Shown here: one piece after another, positions 7,707-16,545 of the stretch
Layout: each line of letters opens with the position of its first letter
Position numbering within the stretch: the stretch's first letter is position 1
From: Aliarcobacter cryaerophilus ATCC 43158
GTDB taxonomy: Bacteria; Campylobacterota; Campylobacteria; Campylobacterales; Arcobacteraceae
Length of the DNA: 64,000 nt
Direction of reading: 5' to 3'
Assembly (NCBI RefSeq): GCF_003660105.1
Contig: NZ_CP032823.1
Location: 1,054,001-1,118,000, forward strand
The notes under the pieces: model-generated
The model's database searches: none
What the model was told of the DNA's origin: nothing
Seen by the model: only the letters and a program-made list of their open reading frames with translations
Program-made: the position numbers and the translations under genes

Positions 7707-9656
7707 ATGGCACTAATCGACTTACAAAATATTTCCAAACAATACGATATTAAAGTTATTTTAAAAGATGCAAACTTCACCCTTCAAGCTGGGCAAAGAG
7801 TTGCAGTTATTGGGCAAAATGGACAAGGAAAATCAACACTTTTCAAAATAATTATGAAAACAGTTGAACCAGATAGCGGTGAAATGGCTATTGATAGAAG
7901 TATAAAAATAGAGATGCTAGACCAACAACCAAAATTTGAAGCAAACTTGAGTGTTCGAAATGCTATTGAAAATCAGCTAGTTGAGTTAAAAAGTGCAAAA
8001 AATGAGTATGAGAAAATTACAAATCAACTATCAACAGATTATGAAAACGAAGAGCTTTTAAGAAAACAAAGTGAACTAGCAACTTTTATTGATTTTCACA
8101 ATGCTTGGGATTTAGAAAATACAATTGAGAGAGTATTAATAGAGTTTGCACTAAAAGAGTATGAACACAAAGATGTAAACCTTCTAAGTGGAGGTGAACA
8201 ACGTCGTGTTAGCTTAGCTGGTTTGATTTTAAAAAAACCAGATGTTTTACTTCTTGATGAGCCTACAAATCACCTTGATGTTTACATGGTTGAGTTTTTA
8301 GAAGAGTTACTTTTAAAAAATAATTTCACCCTACTTTTTATATCTCATGATAGATATTTTATTGATAATATTGCTACAAATGTAATAGAAGTTGATGGTG
8401 GAGAATTAAGAAAATTCAATGGTGGTTACTCCTCATATTTGGAGCAAAAATCACAAATTTTATCAAATTTACAAAAAGAGCATGAAAATCTCTTACGTCT
8501 TGTAAAACAAGAAGCTCACTGGATGCAACATGGAGTAACTGCAAGAAGAAAAAGAAATGAAAGAAGAAAATCTGAATATTTTGATTTAAAACAAAAAGCA
8601 AAATCAAATCCAGCATATATCAAAAAAATGAGCATAGAGCTTCAAAGAGAGCAAAAATCTTTTAATAGTGAAGAGAAACAACAAAATAAGAAAAAAATGC
8701 TTTATGAGCTTGATAATATTTATAAATCTTTAGGTGAAAAGGAGTTAATAAAAGATTTCACTGCTAGGATTTTACAAAAAGATACTATTGCAATAGTAGG
8801 TCCCAACGGAAGTGGAAAATCAACACTTCTTAAAATATTTATGGAAAAAATGCAAATAGATAAAGGAAGCTTCAAAAAAGGAGATTTTCAAATAGGATAT
8901 TTTGATCAACAAAGAGATATGCTTGATGATGAAAAAACTATTATGGAAATTTTTTGTCCAAATGGTGGAGATAGAGTTGTACTTGATGATGGACGAAACT
9001 TACATGTTTTTGGATATTTAAAAAACTTTCTTTTTCCAAAAGAGTATTTAGATAAAAAAGTTGGTGCTTTAAGTGGTGGAGAAAAAAACAGAGTTGCTCT
9101 TGCCCTTTTATTTACAAAAAGAGTTGATTGTATGATTCTTGATGAACCTACGAACGACTTGGATATTCCAACAATTAATATTTTAGAAGAGTATTTACAA
9201 AATTTCCAAGGTGCTTTAATTTTTGTATCTCACGATAGATATTTTGTAGATAAAATTGCAAAAAAACTATATGTATTTACTGGAAATGGACATATTATGG
9301 AAAGTTTTCAACCATATAGTGAATACCTTGAAATTGAAAAAGAGTTAAAAGAGCTGGATAATTTAGAATCTGATATAGAAAAAGAGAAAAATAATCCAAA
9401 AATAGAAAATTTGCCAAAAAAACAAGTTAAATTATCATATAAAGACCAAAGAGAGTACGATAGTTTACCAAAAGAACTAGAAAAAATTGAAGAAAAAATT
9501 GAAGAAATAAATAGTTGTTTAGCAGACCCAAAATGTTATGAAAAAATAGGAATTGTAGTACTTTCAAAAGAGCTAGAAGAGACAAAAGCTATTTATGAAG
9601 AGAAAGTTGAGAGATTTTTAGAGCTTGAAGAGTTGGTTGAGAGTTTTAATTCTTAA
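7707..9656 (+). CDS. ABC-F family ATPase, Uup-like
   Basis: 649 residues with two tandem ATP-binding cassettes and no membrane segments. Walker A motifs are GQNGQGKST (about residue 36) and GPNGSGKST (about residue 366); signatures are LSGGEQRR and LSGGEKNR; Walker B/DEPTNHLD and DEPTNDLD. The inter-cassette linker is long and basic (KQEAHWMQHGVTARRKRNERR), and a C-terminal coiled coil (residues about 555-649, rich in Lys/Glu) follows. This layout matches Uup-type ABC-F proteins, which bind ribosomes and/or branched DNA rather than transport. The gene stands on its own, diverging from recR; AAAGG precedes the ATG and GGATAAACTATATA upstream may hold its promoter. Confidence 0.88.
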   Translation: MALIDLQNISKQYDIKVILKDANFTLQAGQRVAVIGQNGQGKSTLFKIIMKTVEPDSGEMAIDRSIKIEMLDQQPKFEANLSVRNAIENQLVELKSAKNEYEKITNQLSTDYENEELLRKQSELATFIDFHNAWDLENTIERVLIEFALKEYEHKDVNLLSGGEQRRVSLAGLILKKPDVLLLDEPTNHLDVYMVEFLEELLLKNNFTLLFISHDRYFIDNIATNVIEVDGGELRKFNGGYSSYLEQKSQILSNLQKEHENLLRLVKQEAHWMQHGVTARRKRNERRKSEYFDLKQKAKSNPAYIKKMSIELQREQKSFNSEEKQQNKKKMLYELDNIYKSLGEKELIKDFTARILQKDTIAIVGPNGSGKSTLLKIFMEKMQIDKGSFKKGDFQIGYFDQQRDMLDDEKTIMEIFCPNGGDRVVLDDGRNLHVFGYLKNFLFPKEYLDKKVGALSGGEKNRVALALLFTKRVDCMILDEPTNDLDIPTINILEEYLQNFQGALIFVSHDRYFVDKIAKKLYVFTGNGHIMESFQPYSEYLEIEKELKELDNLESDIEKEKNNPKIENLPKKQVKLSYKDQREYDSLPKELEKIEEKIEEINSCLADPKCYEKIGIVVLSKELEETKAIYEEKVERFLELEELVESFNS

Positions 9657-9708
9657 AAAAGTATAATCAAGTTTTAAAAAATTTAAATTTAAAAAAGGAG
9701 TTTTACAA

Positions 9709-10152
9709 ATGAGCTTAAAAGAGCAATTAAATGAAGATTTAAAACAAGCAATGAGAGATAAAGAAGTAGTAAAAAGAGACTCTATTAGAGCAATAAATAC
9801 TATGATAAAACAAATAGAAGTAGATGAAAGAAGAGTTTTAGATGATGCTGAAGTTATAAAACTTGTTCAAAGAGGAATTAAACAAAGAGAAGAGGCAATC
9901 TCTCAATATAGTGCTGCAAAAAGAGATGATTTAGTTGAAAAAGAACAAAGTCAAATTGATGTATTTATGATTTATTTACCTAAACAACTAAATGATGAAG
10001 AACTTGAAGCTGGTATGAAAGATATAATTCAAGAAGTAAAAGCAGAATCTATAAAAGATATGGGCAAAGTTATGGGAGCAGCTTCAAAAAAATTTGCAGG
10101 TGTTGCAGATGGAAAAAGAATAAATGAGATGGTAAAAAAATTATTATCATAA
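9709..10152 (+). CDS. GatB/YqeY domain protein
   Basis: 147 residues covering the YqeY family end to end: MSLKEQLNEDLKQAMRDK, RAINTMIKQIEVDERR, IYLPKQLNDEEL and the final MGKVMGAASKKFAGVADGK. The fold is shared with the C-terminal tRNA-binding part of GatB, the amidotransferase that makes Gln-tRNA/Asn-tRNA, but YqeY alone has no established reaction. Cytosolic. AAAAAAGGAG gives a strong ribosome binding site. It follows the ABC-F gene in the same direction with a 52-nt gap and precedes the M23 peptidase. Confidence 0.85.
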   Translation: MSLKEQLNEDLKQAMRDKEVVKRDSIRAINTMIKQIEVDERRVLDDAEVIKLVQRGIKQREEAISQYSAAKRDDLVEKEQSQIDVFMIYLPKQLNDEELEAGMKDIIQEVKAESIKDMGKVMGAASKKFAGVADGKRINEMVKKLLS

Positions 10153-10180
10153 TGATTTTATCAAAAGTTTAAGGTTCAAA

Positions 10181-11122
10181 ATGGATCAATATGCGAACAA
10201 ATATATAACATTTACAATAAATGATGATAATGGTATAAAGCAGATAAAATTAAGAAAAAAACCTTTTTTTTATACTCTATATACATTTATTGGAATATCT
10301 TTTATATTTGTAGCAGCATTTATCTTTATAAATCTTTCTTTAATTCAAATGGATAAAGATAGATTAGATATTGAACTTGAATTAGTAGAGTTTAAAAGAA
10401 TAAATGAAGAGCTAAATAATTTAGTTAGTCAAACCCAATTAGAACTTCATGAGAAAAATGAAGAGATAAGTGAAGCTACTGATTATTTCAATAAAATGGA
10501 AAATATAATAGGAATTCCAACTGAAAATGAGCTTCCATTAAAACAAAGAGTAGATATTGCAAGGCTTAATACAGAAGAAAGAACAACACTTTTACAACTA
10601 ATTCCTAGTGGTTCTCCAGTTGAAAATAAAATTATAAATAGCTATTTTGGATATAGACATCATCCTGTTTTAAATAGAAAAGCTCTTCATATGGGAGTTG
10701 ATTTAAAGGCATCGGTTGGAACTCCTGTTTATGCAACAGCAGATGGAATTGTTGAAGCTGCAAGTTTTGATAGATTTAATGGAAATTTAGTAGCAATTCA
10801 GCATATTTATGGGTTTAAATCATATTATGCCCACTTAAACAAAACTTTGGTAAAATCTGGCTCTTTTGTTAAAAAAGGGGATTTAATAGCATATTCAGGA
10901 AATACAGGGATAAGTAGCGGACCTCATTTACACTATGAAATCCGTTTTTTATCGAGATCTCTTGATCCACTTACTTTTGTAATGTGGGACATGAAAAATT
11001 ATACAGAAATTTTTGAAAAGGAAACAGAAATATCATGGGATTCTTTAATAACAGCAATCAGTCACATCAAAATACAAGATCCGACTCCACAACCACAATT
11101 ATCACTGCAGGCACAAAAATAA
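10181..11122 (+). CDS. M23 family metallopeptidase, Csd1-like cell-shape endopeptidase
   Basis: 313 residues: a cytosolic tail of about 28 residues, one membrane helix (29-51), a periplasmic coiled coil (52-110), then a LytM/M23 domain with H170-x3-D174 (HMGVD) and H249-x-H251 (GPHLHYE) as zinc and catalytic residues. M23 enzymes of this layout cut peptidoglycan cross-links. In Helicobacter the equivalent gene csd1 sets helical cell shape with the bactofilin CcmA, and here too the last 88 bases overlap the bactofilin start in another frame. The C-terminal tail (KIQDPTPQPQLSLQAQK) is encoded by that overlap. Identity as csd1 is inferred from architecture and neighbour; related M23 genes csd2/csd3 are alternatives. 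Confidence 0.85.
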   Translation: MDQYANKYITFTINDDNGIKQIKLRKKPFFYTLYTFIGISFIFVAAFIFINLSLIQMDKDRLDIELELVEFKRINEELNNLVSQTQLELHEKNEEISEATDYFNKMENIIGIPTENELPLKQRVDIARLNTEERTTLLQLIPSGSPVENKIINSYFGYRHHPVLNRKALHMGVDLKASVGTPVYATADGIVEAASFDRFNGNLVAIQHIYGFKSYYAHLNKTLVKSGSFVKKGDLIAYSGNTGISSGPHLHYEIRFLSRSLDPLTFVMWDMKNYTEIFEKETEISWDSLITAISHIKIQDPTPQPQLSLQAQK

Positions 11123-11454
11123 CAGGGAATATAAACTTGTCTTGTAATTTATATATTGATGGTTACTTTGAAGGAAATATAAACTCTGAACAAGAGATAA
11201 ATATTGGAAAAAATGGCAAAATAAAAGGAGAAATAACTGCTTTAAGAGTTATTGTTCAAGGCTTAGCAGAAGGTTCAATAAATGCAACAAGAGTAGATAT
11301 TAAACCAGATGGAAAAGTTACAGGTTCAATTGAATCAGAGGAATTTGTAATTGAAGCAAAAGGTATCTTTGAAGGAAATAGTCTTGTAAAGACAAATTTA
11401 AATAACAAAGTAACAGATAAAAAAGAAGATTTTATCAAAACAGAAGATATATAA
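11035..11454 (+). CDS. ccmA: Bactofilin (CcmA-like cytoskeletal protein)
   Basis: 139 residues. After a polar N-terminal segment (MGFFNNSNQSHQNTRSDSTT) comes the bactofilin core: TIITAGTKITGNINLSCNLYIDGYFEG, then repeated hydrophobic-Gly rungs (INIGKNGKIKGEI, VQGLAEGSI, VDIKPDGKVTGSI) of a right-handed beta-helix. Bactofilins polymerise without nucleotide and organise peptidoglycan enzymes; in Helicobacter CcmA does so with Csd1. The start lies 88 nt inside the upstream peptidase gene in a different frame, with an AAGGA about 13 nt upstream. A perfect 15-bp AT hairpin directly follows the stop. Confidence 0.88.
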   Translation: MGFFNNSNQSHQNTRSDSTTTIITAGTKITGNINLSCNLYIDGYFEGNINSEQEINIGKNGKIKGEITALRVIVQGLAEGSINATRVDIKPDGKVTGSIESEEFVIEAKGIFEGNSLVKTNLNNKVTDKKEDFIKTEDI

Positions 11455-11455
11455 T

Positions 11456-11490
11456 AAAAAATATATAAAATTATCTTTTATATATTTTTT
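11456..11490 (+). terminator. AT-only hairpin after bactofilin
   Basis: Perfect 15-bp inverted repeat: AAAAAATATATAAAA, loop TTATC, then TTTTATATATTTTTT, ending in a T run. It directly follows the bactofilin stop. The stem has no G or C, so it would be a weak hairpin; termination is plausible but unproven. Confidence 0.4.
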
Positions 11491-11494
11491 TTGA

Positions 11495-11500
11495 TATAAT
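11495..11500 (+). promoter_or_regulatory. -10 box for the diguanylate cyclase gene
   Basis: Consensus TATAAT within TTTTTTTTGATATAAT, the T-rich-run-then-TATAAT pattern usual for sigma-70 promoters in Campylobacterota, which lack a clear -35. It lies 58 nt before the ATG at 11558 and just after the bactofilin hairpin. Confidence 0.55.
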
Positions 11501-11557
11501 CAAAGCCTTAGACTTGTTTAGTCTTTTATTTTAGATAACTTTTAAAAAAAGGAAAAT

Positions 11558-12673
11558 ATGAAAAATTTTTTAAGCCAATTAAATGATATTGAATACAATG
11601 AAGCAATTTCAAATGAATTAGATACTCCTGAAAAACTAATACAACTTCTACTAAGAAGAGTTCATCCAAAAAATGTTGAAGTTATAATTGATATTTTAAA
11701 ACAAGCTATTACTCCATCTATTAGCTCTGATTTAAATAATATTGCTGATGTTTTATTTGAGCAACTTAAAAAAAATCCAAAAGATATTTTTGAAAAATCA
11801 ATACAGATACAAATAGAAAAATTAATATTTGAAAGATTTGAAAAAGATAAAAAATTAGTTATTCAAAAAACAGAAGATATATCAAAACTTGTTGTACTTA
11901 TGGAAGAGTATTTTAATGAGGCTATTTTTAGTAGTGGAAATGGTTCTAAAAAAGTTTTAAATATAAAAGAAAAAATCAAAGCAATAGATGTAACAAACGG
12001 TGGTGTAGAAGTATTAAGCAAACTGCAAAGTGAACTTGTTATTGCTGCTGCTTCTATTGAGCAAGAGATAAATAATGTTACAAACAAACTAGAAAATGGA
12101 AAATCTAAAGTAGAAGAATTAGAAGAAAAGATACATAGTTTGGAAAATGAACTAAATAAAACAAAACAGGAAAATAGAAAAGATTTTTTAACTCAAGTTC
12201 TTACAAGAAAAGCATTTAATGAAGAGATAATAAAAATTGAAAACTCTTACAATAGATTAAAAACTCAATATGCAGTAATATTTTTTGATATTGACCATTT
12301 TAAAAAAGTAAATGATACTTATGGGCACGAGTGTGGAGATGTAGTTCTTTCAACTTTTGGGAAAATTTTAGACAAAAGTATTAGAGATATAGATTTAGTA
12401 GCAAGATATGGTGGAGAAGAGTTTATTGCTATTATACATTTTAATCTAGATAGAGAACTTTTAATGTTATTAAAAAGAATAAAATCAATAGTTACAGAAA
12501 ATAGCTTTATTTATCAAGATAAAAAACTAAAAATCACTTTTAGCGCTGGAGTTACAATAAGAAATAAATATCCTACATATGATATTGCTCTACAAAAAGC
12601 AGACTCTTTGTTATACAAAGCAAAAGATAATGGAAGAAATAAAATTTTATTAGATAATGGAATCGAGATTTAA
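11558..12673 (+). CDS. Diguanylate cyclase (GGDEF protein)
   Basis: 371 residues, no membrane segment. Residues 1-200 are helical, ending in a coiled coil (170-208) that probably mediates dimerisation; I do not recognise the sensory part. Residues 205-368 are a GGDEF domain: FFDIDHFKKVNDTYGH, active-site GGEEF at 285-289, and C-terminal KADSLLYKAKDNGRNK. An RDID (276-279) five residues ahead of GGEEF forms an RxxD product-inhibition site. It should make cyclic di-GMP from GTP, with feedback control. Strong ribosome binding site (AAAAAAAGGAAAAT). Transcribed alone, between a bactofilin hairpin and a convergent terminator. Confidence 0.9.
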   Translation: MKNFLSQLNDIEYNEAISNELDTPEKLIQLLLRRVHPKNVEVIIDILKQAITPSISSDLNNIADVLFEQLKKNPKDIFEKSIQIQIEKLIFERFEKDKKLVIQKTEDISKLVVLMEEYFNEAIFSSGNGSKKVLNIKEKIKAIDVTNGGVEVLSKLQSELVIAAASIEQEINNVTNKLENGKSKVEELEEKIHSLENELNKTKQENRKDFLTQVLTRKAFNEEIIKIENSYNRLKTQYAVIFFDIDHFKKVNDTYGHECGDVVLSTFGKILDKSIRDIDLVARYGGEEFIAIIHFNLDRELLMLLKRIKSIVTENSFIYQDKKLKITFSAGVTIRNKYPTYDIALQKADSLLYKAKDNGRNKILLDNGIEI

Positions 12674-12674
12674 A

Positions 12675-12697
12675 AGAAGTAGAAAATCTCTACTTCT
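12675..12697. terminator. Bidirectional terminator between GGDEF gene and tautomerase
   Basis: Inverted repeat AGAAGTAGA / TCTACTTCT with loop AAATC, preceded by AAAA and followed by CTTTT. It lies in the convergent junction and includes the last bases of the tautomerase gene, serving either direction. Confidence 0.6.
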
Positions 12698-12896
12698 CTT
12701 TTCGTATTTTTGTAACAGATTTTCCACCTATATAGTAGTTATCTGTATTAAACTCTTCTATTAAAACTACTGCATTTGAAGATGAACGATTAAATATTTT
12801 GCTAAAAAGCTCAGTTATACCTTTTGCTAACTCATTTTTTTGATCAATAGTAGCTCCTCCATCTTCATGTGTCATTTTTACATTTATTACTGGCAT
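12690..12896 (-). CDS. 4-oxalocrotonate tautomerase family protein
   Basis: 68 residues starting MPVINVKMTHEDGGATIDQK. After Met removal Pro1 is the catalytic base of this superfamily, which moves protons in keto-enol isomerisations and forms hexamers of small beta-alpha-beta subunits. The middle KNELAKGITELFSKIF is the expected helix and SSNAVVLIEEFNTDNYYIGG the second strand region with the usual Asn/Gly turn. Physiological substrate unknown; stand-alone DmpI-like members occur in Helicobacter and Campylobacter. ATG preceded by GGAGTATAA. It follows trpC by 13 nt in the same direction. Confidence 0.85.
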   Translation of the reverse strand: MPVINVKMTHEDGGATIDQKNELAKGITELFSKIFNRSSSNAVVLIEEFNTDNYYIGGKSVTKIRKEK

Positions 12897-12909
12897 TTAT
12901 ACTCCTTTT

Positions 12910-13701
12910 TTAGTTCAAAGAATTTTTAAATCTCTTAAGTTCCTCTTTTATACTTGGAACTCTCATAAAATGCTCACCTATTAAAAAAGCATCAGCTCCA
13001 ATATTATGGAGTTTTTTTATAACTTCAGTATTACTAACTCCTGATTCAGCAACAATTATTTTGCCTTCAGGAATAAGTGGAATTAGCTCCTCACATAAGG
13101 TCATATCCATCTCAAAAGTTTTTAAATTTCTATGGTTGATTCCTATAATATCTGCTCCACTTTTTAAAGCTTTAGTCAAATCCTCTTTATCATGAATTTC
13201 GACTAAAACTTCTAAATTTAAACCTCTAGCGTAACTATATAATTCATTTAACTCATCTTGCTTAAGCGATTTTGCAATTAAAAGTATAAAATCTGCTCCA
13301 TATATCAAAGCTTCTGCAATTTGGTATTTTGTAAGAATAAAATCTTTTCTTAAAAGTGGAATACTTGTAATACTTTTTATCTCTTTTAAATAATTCAGAT
13401 TTCCCAAAAAAAAGTGTGGTTCTGTTAATATAGAAATTGCATTTGCACCAAAATCATTATAATCTTTTGCAATTTGAAGATGATTAAAATCTTCTTTTAT
13501 AATACCTTTACTAGGACTTGCTTTTTTTACTTCAGCTATTATACGTATAGGTTCATCAATTGAAGATTTTAAAAATTGTTTTACATCTTTTGTAGAAAAA
13601 CTTCCATCTGCTATTAAATTCTCAAGCTCATCTAAAGATATTTTTTCTTCTCTTTTTTTTACATCTTCAAGAGTTTTATTATTTATTTTTTCTAGTATCA
13701 T
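12910..13701 (-). CDS. trpC: Indole-3-glycerol-phosphate synthase
   Basis: 263 residues, a TIM-barrel enzyme closing the indole ring in tryptophan synthesis. Signatures: [15 protein letters not shown] (substrate Lys and SPS), [23 protein letters not shown] with the catalytic Lys, [36 protein letters not shown] and [19 protein letters not shown]. Monofunctional: the TrpF activity is a separate gene about 7 kb away in this window, and no other trp genes adjoin. Starts 1 nt before the end of the TPR lipoprotein gene region in the same direction, so it is probably co-transcribed with it. Confidence 0.95.
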   Translation of the reverse strand: MILEKINNKTLEDVKKREEKISLDELENLIADGSFSTKDVKQFLKSSIDEPIRIIAEVKKASPSKGIIKEDFNHLQIAKDYNDFGANAISILTEPHFFLGNLNYLKEIKSITSIPLLRKDFILTKYQIAEALIYGADFILLIAKSLKQDELNELYSYARGLNLEVLVEIHDKEDLTKALKSGADIIGINHRNLKTFEMDMTLCEELIPLIPEGKIIVAESGVSNTEVIKKLHNIGADAFLIGEHFMRVPSIKEELKRFKNSLN

Positions 13702-13702
13702 T

Positions 13703-15004
13703 CTATTTGCACTCCTTAATTTTTTCCCAATGAATCTTTATCTCTTCATCATTTAAACCTATTTCATCTACAATTAATTTCATATTTTTATATGCATCTT
13801 TGCAGTTTTTACTCTTATATTCACCCCATGCTAAAGTATCTATAAAAGCAATATTTGTAGGGTCTTGCTCCAATGCTTTTTTTACCAAAACTAAACCTTT
13901 TGGAATATCAATATCATAATCAATCAATAAATATGCCAAATAATTTTGATAAATAGGATTTGAAGATGTTTTTAAAGATATATTAAACTTTTCAATAACA
14001 CTTGCTAATACACTATTTTTATCTTCTGCTAACTCAAACTCAATAATAGCTTGCTGTGCCAGATAATCAGGATTTGAACTATTTGTATATAATTTTTTAA
14101 GTAAATCATAGGCTTTTTCTGGTTGTTTTGTTCGTTTATAAAGCTCTAAAAGGAAATCATCTTCAAGATGATTTCCTTCTAAAAATCTTATAATATCATT
14201 TGCTTCAAAATTTTGAAACATCAAATTTGCTGTTTTATTTAATTGTAAAGCATCTTCACTATTTTTATAGTATAAAAACATCTCTTTTAGTAAAGATTGT
14301 ATTTTTTCTTTATCATCTAAATGATTATAAAAAGTCAAAAGCTGAAGTGCAATATTAAAATCATATTGACTTTTTGGAAGATAATCTTTAAGTTCTTCTA
14401 TTGCATGTTTTTGTCGATTTAATTGAAAAAACTCTAAACTAGCTTTAGTCTGTACTAACGAATTTGAAACACCGTATTTTAGAGCTTTATTAAAACTATC
14501 ATAAGCTTTTTGGAACTCATCTTTTGATATATAAATTGTTCCTAAAAGTTCATAGTTTATAGTACTTTTATAATTATCTGTAAGAATAAGAGCATTTTTT
14601 AATGATAAATCAAACTCTTGAAGCTTCAAAAGTGCAAAACTATACAATCTTAAAAGTATCTCTTCTTCTTTAATATTTGGTATAAAATATTTTGAAATCT
14701 GCTCTTTTATGGCTTGATAATCTTGAAGCTGTGTAGCAATTGTTGCATAAGCTACTAAATATTCATATTTGCTTGTATTTAAAAATAGTTTCAAATATAT
14801 CTCTTTTGCACTATCGTACATTCTTACATTTTCCATCTCTAAAGCATAAATTATGTAATAGTCCTCTAATTGAAAACTTTTTTCTTCTACTTTTAAATAT
14901 TTTCTATTTTCTTTTTCATTGTTTAAATCTGAATCTTTCATAGTACAAGAAACAAAAAAACTTAAAGCTACTAATATTATTAAATATTTTTTATGGCTGG
15001 GCAC
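13703..15004 (-). CDS. TPR-repeat lipoprotein
   Basis: 433 residues. The N-terminus has basic residues, a hydrophobic stretch and lipobox VALSFFVSC, so it is exported and lipidated. The rest is a helical repeat array; clear TPR-like units are around residues 65-210 ([20 protein letters not shown] and KALKYG) and near the C-terminus ([20 protein letters not shown]). TPR lipoproteins scaffold envelope protein complexes. Start is GTG at 15004 with AGAGG about 9 nt upstream; it overlaps the end of the YkgJ-like gene by 25 nt. The specific partner is unknown. Confidence 0.75.
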   Translation of the reverse strand: MPSHKKYLIILVALSFFVSCTMKDSDLNNEKENRKYLKVEEKSFQLEDYYIIYALEMENVRMYDSAKEIYLKLFLNTSKYEYLVAYATIATQLQDYQAIKEQISKYFIPNIKEEEILLRLYSFALLKLQEFDLSLKNALILTDNYKSTINYELLGTIYISKDEFQKAYDSFNKALKYGVSNSLVQTKASLEFFQLNRQKHAIEELKDYLPKSQYDFNIALQLLTFYNHLDDKEKIQSLLKEMFLYYKNSEDALQLNKTANLMFQNFEANDIIRFLEGNHLEDDFLLELYKRTKQPEKAYDLLKKLYTNSSNPDYLAQQAIIEFELAEDKNSVLASVIEKFNISLKTSSNPIYQNYLAYLLIDYDIDIPKGLVLVKKALEQDPTNIAFIDTLAWGEYKSKNCKDAYKNMKLIVDEIGLNDEEIKIHWEKIKECK

Positions 15005-15363
15005 TCTTTATATACCTCTTTTTCATTATTTTTAAAATATTCCCAAAATGGAAAAGTCCTACACTGTGTTGGTCTATAATCATAAATAGAGCATTTTCTT
15101 TTTTCTAAATCAAAAAAACAGCAAGCAAAACTATTATTTAGTAATTCTACCTCTTTTATACTATATTTATACCCTACTTTAAAAAGATATTTTTCTCTAA
15201 AACTATCCAACGTAAGTCCTAAATATTTTGATAAAGCTTCTATTTCAACAATATTTATCCAAATATATCCACTTTCACCAATACAACAATTCCCAGCACA
15301 ACTCTCGCAAGCACTAGGATTAAAAGAGAAATTGTATCCATTTTTTTTTATTAAACTACTCAA
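14980..15363 (-). CDS. YkgJ-family cysteine cluster protein
   Basis: 127 residues with the YkgJ/UPF0153 cluster: CESCAGNCC near residue 18, then ACCFFDLEKRKCSIYDYRPTQCRTFPFW. The eight-Cys pattern is thought to bind zinc or an iron-sulfur cluster; biochemical function of the family is not settled. Cytosolic. Start overlaps the 3' end of trmN6 by 8 nt and the 3' end overlaps the TPR lipoprotein, so the three genes are translationally linked. Confidence 0.85.
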   Translation of the reverse strand: MSSLIKKNGYNFSFNPSACESCAGNCCIGESGYIWINIVEIEALSKYLGLTLDSFREKYLFKVGYKYSIKEVELLNNSFACCFFDLEKRKCSIYDYRPTQCRTFPFWEYFKNNEKEVYKECPAIKNI

Positions 15364-16072
15364 ATAAAACCTTTATACTATGTGTTTGAGCCTCTTTATA
15401 AATATTTTGTACAGTTTTTGTAAACTCATTATTTTGATCAAAAACAACCAAAGGATTTAAAATTTTCACTAAAGATTTAGAATCTTTTTTAGCATAAATC
15501 ATTACTAAAGTTGCATCTTTTAAATCATTTGGATATACAAATTGTAAAGCTTCAAGGTTCAATTTAAACTCTTTTAAATACAAAATAATATCCGTTAACT
15601 GCTTACAATCATAACAGAAAAAAAATTTGCCATCATTTTTTAAAACTTGTGAAGCTTTTTTTATAAAATCTCTCAAAGGCATATAATCATTATATCTTGC
15701 AATTTTGATATTTTCTTTTTCACTTTTTATTACATCACTATGATAAAATGGTGGATTTGATATACAAATATCAAACTTTTTATCAAAATCTAGCTCTAGA
15801 AATGAGCCTTTGTTCATTGTTGAAGATATTTTATTTATTTTTGCATTTTTTGTTGAAAAAAACTGAAAAATATATTGAATTTCAACTTGATTTAGATTTG
15901 TTTTACTATATTTCTTTGAAAATAAAAGACCTAAAATACCACTTCCACTTCCAATATCAAGAACTTCTCCACTTATATTTTTATATTTTTCCAAAGATTT
16001 ACAAATAAAACTATATAAAAAATGTGTATCACTATTGTAACAATAACCATTTTGAGGTTGATATAGTACCAA
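15356..16072 (-). CDS. trmN6: tRNA1(Val) adenine-N6 methyltransferase-like protein
   Basis: 238 residues. AdoMet-binding motif I is GEVLDIGSGSGILGLLF and the catalytic motif is ISNPPFYHSD (NPPF/Y, used for flipped adenine). This pair with an N-terminal MVLYQPQNGYCYNSDTHFL, similar to the QP..GY.....F/LL start of YfiC, points to the enzyme that methylates A37 of tRNA1(Val); related RNA or DNA adenine methylases are alternatives. The start is TTG at 16072 behind AAGGA. A TATAAT on the minus strand at 16104-16099 makes it the first gene of the leftward operon with the YkgJ and TPR genes. Confidence 0.75.
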   Translation of the reverse strand: MVLYQPQNGYCYNSDTHFLYSFICKSLEKYKNISGEVLDIGSGSGILGLLFSKKYSKTNLNQVEIQYIFQFFSTKNAKINKISSTMNKGSFLELDFDKKFDICISNPPFYHSDVIKSEKENIKIARYNDYMPLRDFIKKASQVLKNDGKFFFCYDCKQLTDIILYLKEFKLNLEALQFVYPNDLKDATLVMIYAKKDSKSLVKILNPLVVFDQNNEFTKTVQNIYKEAQTHSIKVLFE

Positions 16073-16098
16073 AAAACTTCCTTTTTTAAAATCTTTGC

Positions 16099-16104
16099 AT
16101 TATA
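16099..16104 (-). promoter_or_regulatory. -10 box for trmN6 operon
   Basis: TATAAT on the minus strand, giving a leader of roughly 20 nt that carries AAAAAAGGAAG as ribosome binding site before the TTG start at 16072. No -35 element is evident, as usual in this group. Confidence 0.5.
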
Positions 16105-16213
16105 TCTAAATTATTTATAGTTTTCTTTTAATAAAATAAGCTAAATTATAGTAATATTGTTCCCAAAATTATAAAATTTATAAATTTTTATTATATTTTA
16201 GTAAAGGAAAATT

Positions 16214-16543
16214 ATGTCAAATGTTGAAGCTCCTTTAAATACACCTGTATGGGTAAATGAGAGTAGATGTAAAGCCTGTGATAGATGTGTATCTGTGTGT
16301 CCAGCTGGAGTTCTTGGGATGAGACAAGATATTCACTCAACTTTAGGTTCTATGGCAACTGTTGTACATCCTGAAGCATGTATTGGATGCAATGATTGTG
16401 AATTATCTTGCCCTGATTTTGCTATTTTTGTCGCTGATAAAAAAGAGTATAAGTTTTCAAAATTAAGTGATGAAGCAAAGCAAAGACAAGAGAGAATTAT
16501 AAATAATAGTTATAAAATATTAGATGAAGATAAAAAGGTTTGA
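16214..16543 (+). CDS. oorD: 2-oxoglutarate:acceptor oxidoreductase, delta (ferredoxin) subunit
   Basis: 109 residues with two 4Fe-4S motifs: CKACDRCVSVCPAG (about residues 18-31) and CIGCNDCELSCPDF (about 56-69). The subunit carries electrons from the thiamine-dependent OorAB core to a soluble carrier (ferredoxin or flavodoxin). First gene of oorDABC, an order known from Campylobacter and Helicobacter. It replaces 2-oxoglutarate dehydrogenase in the TCA cycle of these microaerophiles. Start ATG with AAAGGAAAATT upstream; the promoter is probably the AT-rich stretch just before it (TATATT near 16192). Confidence 0.93.
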   Translation: MSNVEAPLNTPVWVNESRCKACDRCVSVCPAGVLGMRQDIHSTLGSMATVVHPEACIGCNDCELSCPDFAIFVADKKEYKFSKLSDEAKQRQERIINNSYKILDEDKKV

Positions 16544-16545
16544 TT

